Below, one piece after another: positions 54,900-64,000 of a stretch of DNA of 64,000 nucleotides (position 1 is its first letter; every line of letters starts with the position of its first letter). A program made the position numbers and the translations under genes. Below the pieces are notes generated by a model that had not been told where the DNA came from, ran no database searches, and saw only the letters and a program-made list of their open reading frames with translations. The stretch covers positions 14,607,001 to 14,671,000 of the forward strand of contig CM049395.1 in NCBI GenBank assembly GCA_026929865.2, read 5' to 3'. This DNA is from Hyperoplus lanceolatus (Eukaryota; Chordata; Actinopteri; Uranoscopiformes; Ammodytidae).

Positions 54900-56554
54900 G
54901 GGCCTGTTTCAGGTAGCTGGTTTTGAGGCAACCCAGAGTTTGTTCGCTCTGAGTTGGTGGAAACTCTGGGTTTTCCGTTTCAGGTAGCAGGTTCAGTGCA
55001 ACCGAGAGTCAGTTACTGCGGCAACATACGCCGTGGGTCTAACCTGCTGGATAGGTGGTTAGACCTACCCTGAGTTTGTTTTCATTTTACGCTGCAGCTC
55101 CGACTGAAGAAAGAGTGTCACTGTCACACGCGTCCCTGTACAGTTTGAAGCAAAATCACTCTATAGAAATCTCCATCGGGATGTTTTTATCATTTCCTGA
55201 TGATTTTACGTTTGACCAATCATTTATCTGATCAGTAGCCTTGTTCTCAGCCCTCGGTCCGTTCATATAGGCGGCCACCTTACACATCGTGACATGCTCT
55301 ACAATCAGATTAATAAACCTATTTGTATTGTATGCTTTTTAACGTCTGTGCCACTGAACAGATTTTTGTCAGGTGGATTCATGTAACGCTGCGGCTGCAC
55401 GCGATCGTTGTAGTTCACTTGTGCGATCCTAAAGTCACAGACAAGCCTCGTTAAATAGCCTAATATGAATATAAAAATGATATAATAATTTAAACTGTGA
55501 TCACTTGAGGAAAATGGATCTGGTAATAAATCAATCAGGCTCTTCAATGGAAACTGTCACCTAATGTGTCTTGACGTTCATGTATTTCACTCCCCATTTA
55601 AAAGAAGCGACAGTCTGTTCTGTTTACTGCACAGTAGGCTTTAGGCACTGTCAGCAATGCTGTGCTGCGCCAGCTTTATTACTTTACAGCTGATATGCGT
55701 AACTTTTTAAAATAGACTATGGCTTCTCATACGGAAGCGAAATGATTATCTTGACAAAAAATGTTTGCTCTGTTTTTTTTCTGAATTGCCGAGGAGATTA
55801 GATCAGAGTTATGAGACAATATCCCGTTAATTCTTCTCCATAGGCTACCATAAACTCATTCGTTAATATTTCTAGCTCTAGTGGGAGGAGCGGAGATTTC
55901 TTTTTTTCTTTTTTGAGAAGTGGAGAAGTGGGAGGATCAATCATTTGTTTCTTCTGTTTCCATGGTGAATCATGTTATCAGCGATCCATTGACGATGGCT
56001 TTTATGCACACGCTCCACCCAGAGTGAACACGCTCAGAGTTGATAAACCCAACGCTGATCCAGGCTGCGTTCCGAATCGCATACTTTCTACTATATAGTA
56101 TGTAGAAAAAAGATTTAGGATGTCCCGATTCTTGTGGCCAGATTTAGGATGGTTAGAATACCCGGATGGTCTACTTCATGCGGCCAAGATTGTTAGTGTT
56201 GAAAAGTGCATCCTATTTGGGCGATTCTGACCCACAATCCAGTGCGCACGTGAAGTGACGTAACATCGACGAAGCCTATAGGTCCATGTTATGAAAACAA
56301 ACGGGGATGCGACGGATATAAAAGCAAGAGGCAAGATCAAGGCGCAATGTTATGATGAATTAAGAGAGAAAAGTATGTCCCAATAGTATGCCTACTGCAT
56401 CCTAACTAGATTCTTTTTATCGTCAGATGTAGTATGTAGAATAGAAAAAAGAAAGAGTATGCGATTCGGAACGCAACCCCACTGTTCTGAAACCGAAAAC
56501 CCAGAGTTGCTTATCAACCCAGAGTATGTAAAACCAGCTACCTGAAACAGGCCC
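54900..56554. mobile_element. PIF/Harbinger-like TIR element with a nested MITE
   Basis: Left end GGGCCTGTTTCAGGTAGCTG, right end the exact inverse (CAGCTACCTGAAACAGGCCC... read on the minus strand the same). A 3-bp CAG duplication flanks it (54897-54899, 56555-56557). Internal copies of CCAGAGTT/AACTCTGGG repeat near both ends. No transposase ORF. Confidence 0.75.
56066..56475. mobile_element. MITE nested in the Harbinger-like element
   Basis: Inverted ends TGCGTTCCGAATCGCATACT and AGTATGCGATTCGGAACGCA form a perfect 20-bp match. The target duplication is unclear. It must be younger than its host element. Confidence 0.8.
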
Positions 56555-56686
56555 CAGATCTCTTCCACAATACTCTTCTCCTCTGTTTTGGCACCATTTA
56601 ACAACCTCCTGGACTTCCTATGTCACATATGACACAGGATCACACATATGACTCTGAGTGAGAGAAGAGCGCTATATGAATAAAAT

Positions 56687-56688
<2 letters not shown>

Positions 56689-56759
<71 letters not shown>
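56689..56759. repeat. (ATT)n microsatellite
   Basis: About 24 ATT units following GCGCTATATGAATAAAATG, a common 3'-tail phrase of fish retroposons, so the run probably grew from an element's tail. Confidence 0.85.
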
Positions 56760-56761
<2 letters not shown>

Positions 56762-57549
56762 GTACATCGTTTGGTTGGTGTGTGTATTTTTGCATTTCAA
56801 TTTTGAACGTCACAGAACTGCTGATGGCCCCATGAGTAAAAAAACTCCTGTTGTGCAAACAATTACAATTGAATTTATTTGCACTGAGAATCAATAGTGC
56901 CTTTCAGGGGTACATCATGTATTAATTATTCAACTAGCTATTCAAATGCAGATGCAGAGTCTGCTGATCAATGGTACTTGTGTCCAGATTTCAGTTTACA
57001 TTTACATGCCAGTAGATTATGTCCTCTTGTAGACACCATAATACTGAGAGCTAGCTGTTCCTAAGCTGTTCATGAAAGCAGCATGTTCCACTGCAACCAA
57101 ACACAGTTCAAACCCATATAACTTTATTGTGCAGATCCCAACCACATTTTCCAAATATACCAAGTCAGAGTCAGACTTAAATTTGGGAAAATGTGCAGAG
57201 AACGATGCAAGACACCTACAATATATAAACGAGCAGCCATAGAAAAGGGTCCTGAGTTTTGACAATTGGAAAAGTTGAAATACAGAGTAAAATTACAGTG
57301 CGTTTATAAACAGTTAGTCAATTAAGATATAGACTATAAGACAATGGGAAGTAGAATGATATTTAAAAACATTAAAAGTAAAAGAGGAAACCTGTCTGTC
57401 ATGGGGTAAATCTAGAGGAAGGTGTAAGATATTCCAGGCCAATAACAATATACTACTGCATGGCTCATTAAGGGATACCATTTTGCCATCATATCCTTTT
57501 TAACAGCCCATTACACATGTTTTACCAACATGGAACTGACTCCATTTGG

Positions 57550-58110
57550 CAACCTTAGTTACGATCCAGCCTGGGCCTCATGCCCTTTGTTGTGGTGTTC
57601 TCCTCTTTCCCTTGTCTGGTCTGATTGCAGGGTTGGAGTCAGGTGTGCAGGAGCCCGGCACCAGCATCCACAGCTGCCACCAATCTACTAATCTACTGCT
57701 CTACATATACCCGGTTCAACCTACCAGACACTGCCAGATTGTAAACTCTGTTACCCAGTCAGTAACTCTCCAGCCACCTAGACCGTTTGTAATTCTGCCT
57801 GCATTTAGCTTGATACTAATTCTGTTCTTTTTTGCCACAGTCTCCCAGCCTGACTCGTGCCACCAGCTCCAGCCCTCGTCAGCCAGCTCTCTCTCCTTGG
57901 ACCCCCCTGCCTGCCTGCTCTTGCCTGCCTCTGCTCGTCTCCCCGGATTCTCCCCTTGGCACTTCCCTCTGGACCCCCATGCCTGCCAGCCCACTCCGGA
58001 GCCTGGCCCCGGAGCCTGGCCCAAAACCCCAGAACCCCAGATTCCTTCTAAATAAACCCTCTTAAACTGGTACTGTCTCCGCGCCTGTGTCCTCCCTGTC
58101 CAGCCGTTAC
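57550..58110 (+). mobile_element. Possible LTR-type retroelement end fragment (fossil)
   Basis: A C-rich segment with a polyadenylation signal (AATAAA near 58050) followed by GCGCCTGTGTCCTCCC and ending CGTTACA resembles the end of a fish Ty3/gypsy-type LTR. The open frames inside are low-complexity proline/serine-rich and are not taken as genes. It appears to be an isolated piece with no partner seen in the window. Family and borders are uncertain. Confidence 0.3.
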
Positions 58111-58350
58111 AACCTTTTGTTCCATAATATCCCTCTAGTCGAGCTGTCAACACACGATGCAGAAACAACACTTGGGTCAAGAATTGTGTCACATTTCTGT
58201 CTACTCAGTGTATAATCACATGTAAATCATTTCTCACTTAGCAAACAGTAATGGAAAACTCATTTAGATTCACTTCAGTGCTGGTACAACAATGTAAAAG
58301 TAAGTATCACCAACCAGATCTACATAGAATATCAAAACTAAAATTAAAAT

Positions 58351-59605
58351 TAAGGGAGAACGGGGGAATGTGAGACACCCCCTGTATCTAGGCAATGGAA
58401 CACATTTTTGGTCATGTGAGATATGTTTTCAGGTCCCTCTCATTCCCCCTTGGCCATGAAAGAGAGGACCTCCTGGTGATGTAATCAGGTTGTTTTCACA
58501 AAAATGTATTTTTCCATGTAAAAGTAAATTTTCTTGCTGTCAACTTAATCGATTGTTGTGTCAAAGCAAATTGATTCAGGTAGAAAAACTTCTATCATGT
58601 GTTGAAGAACTATCAACATATGAAACCATGTGATGATGATAACTGAAGATTAGCCTGAATTGCTGAGAGAGGTAGTTTTTTCTCAAATTGTGGCAGTGGG
58701 GTAAAGTGAGACAAATGCTGTGGGGTAACGTGAGACAGTGTCTGTGCCCTCTTTTAATGAATCCATTATATTTGAGGTAGCAAGGAGACTAGTTTGAATA
58801 AGACAAAAGACAATGCGGGCCAGAGGTGGGGGTTGATGATTGAAGGGCATGGTTTGGCACATGTGGGAGACAGAAGAGTGACCTTTAACATCAATAGACT
58901 CTTTGTCATTATGTATTTATTAAATGAATGATCCCAATAAAACAAATGCATAAAAATATTATTCAAAGACTCAAAAGATGGAAAATAACAGCTGGGTCTA
59001 GTCCTGTGTTCTGAGTCCCAGGCTGTTCTAGCTGGTTCTGGTTGTTCTTTGCTCTGACCCCCAGACACTAGCTGGCTCTAAGGGTCCTGTGTTCTGACCC
59101 CCAGACTGTGTTTTAATCTAACTGGTTCTAGCTGTAATTTGAATGTTAATTATTGAATATGAATTATATGTTGTATTTGATCAGAGTTACTTTTAAGTGT
59201 TTAGAATTTGTTTTTGCTTAATTGACCAAACCCCATGATTCTGTTACTAGTCCGACATTAGTTTTGGAATATTTGGTTTTCAAGCTAACTGTCAGGATTC
59301 TAACTGTTACAACATGTGTTGTTATGGTAGTTTCAGAGTGGACAAAGTAAGTGGATCAGTTTACCCCCTTGATTTCTCTGGTCTGTCTCAGTTTACCCCA
59401 CAGCTGGGGTAAAGTGAGACACAAGACAACTTTTTTTAAAACAATCATATTTGCACTGCCCTTTGTCTGGAATAAATTCTGCTAATGCCCATTTATAGGA
59501 AACATCCTGAATTAATGGGAAATGTGTAAATTTGACTGATAAATAATTTTAGCTCGCTTAGAGAGCAAATGTAAAAAGTGTCTCACATTACCCCGTTCTC
59601 CCCTA
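58351..59605. mobile_element. TA-flanked TIR element, second family member
   Basis: Ends AGGGAGAACGGGGGAATGTG and the inverse of GGGGAGAACGGGGTAATGTG with TA on both sides. Inside, GGGGTAAAGTGAGACA-like words recur at 58690, 58720 and 59405. About 1.25 kb, no transposase. Confidence 0.7.

Positions 59606-64000
<4,395 letters not shown>

Noticed and set aside
57546-58192. ORFs of 158-169 codons on both strands
   Set aside because: Low-complexity Pro/Ser/Leu frames in a repetitive retroelement-like piece, not genes.

Overview
The window is nuclear DNA from a ray-finned (teleost) fish. The evidence is intron-split vertebrate genes with fish-like protein sequences, many long (CA)n/(TG)n microsatellites, fish-type tRNA-derived SINEs, and many short non-autonomous DNA transposons. 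No prokaryotic, viral or organellar gene order is visible. I cannot name the species.

Layout. (1) 1-7515, + strand: the 3' two thirds of usp8, an endosomal deubiquitinase. It runs from just after the rhodanese-like domain through the whole USP catalytic domain; the start of the gene lies before the window. (2) 9329-15327, - strand, convergent with usp8: a second USP gene in the position of vertebrate USP50. Its catalytic exons have the same order and intron phases as those of usp8. Its first visible coding exon (1265 nt, intronless) encodes a protein resembling a whole piggyBac transposase core and joins in frame to the USP domain. This host-transposase fusion is the most interesting object in the window. 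(3) About 15.4-22.9 kb: intergenic, with microsatellites and no convincing gene. (4) 24242-32525, - strand: mapk6 (ERK3), seven coding exons, with a 3' UTR probably reaching about 22.9 kb and a 5' non-coding exon near 34.0 kb. (5) 34.1-64 kb: gene-poor. It holds one possible tiny start exon (MSKHRRSK, 40006-40029), one GC-richer ORF stretch near 36.2 kb, and many mobile-element remnants.

Mobile elements. At least seven insertions are bounded by TTAA with inverted termini (5.4, 26.5, 37.8, 42.2, 44.9, 47.0 and 53.1 kb), the piggyBac-type target. There are two TA-flanked long-TIR elements (9.7 and 58.4 kb), a 3-bp-TSD element resembling PIF/Harbinger (54.9-56.6 kb), two tRNA-derived SINEs, a LINE ORF2 C-terminal remnant, and several nested insertions.

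How the genes relate. USP8 deubiquitinates endosomal cargo. The USP50-like gene looks like an old inverted duplicate of the USP8 catalytic module and, unlike mammalian USP50, keeps Cys, His and Asp. MAPK6 is an unrelated neighbour that also sits in this part of the chromosome in other vertebrates. All calls come from reading the sequence and from memory of the families; no database search was run.
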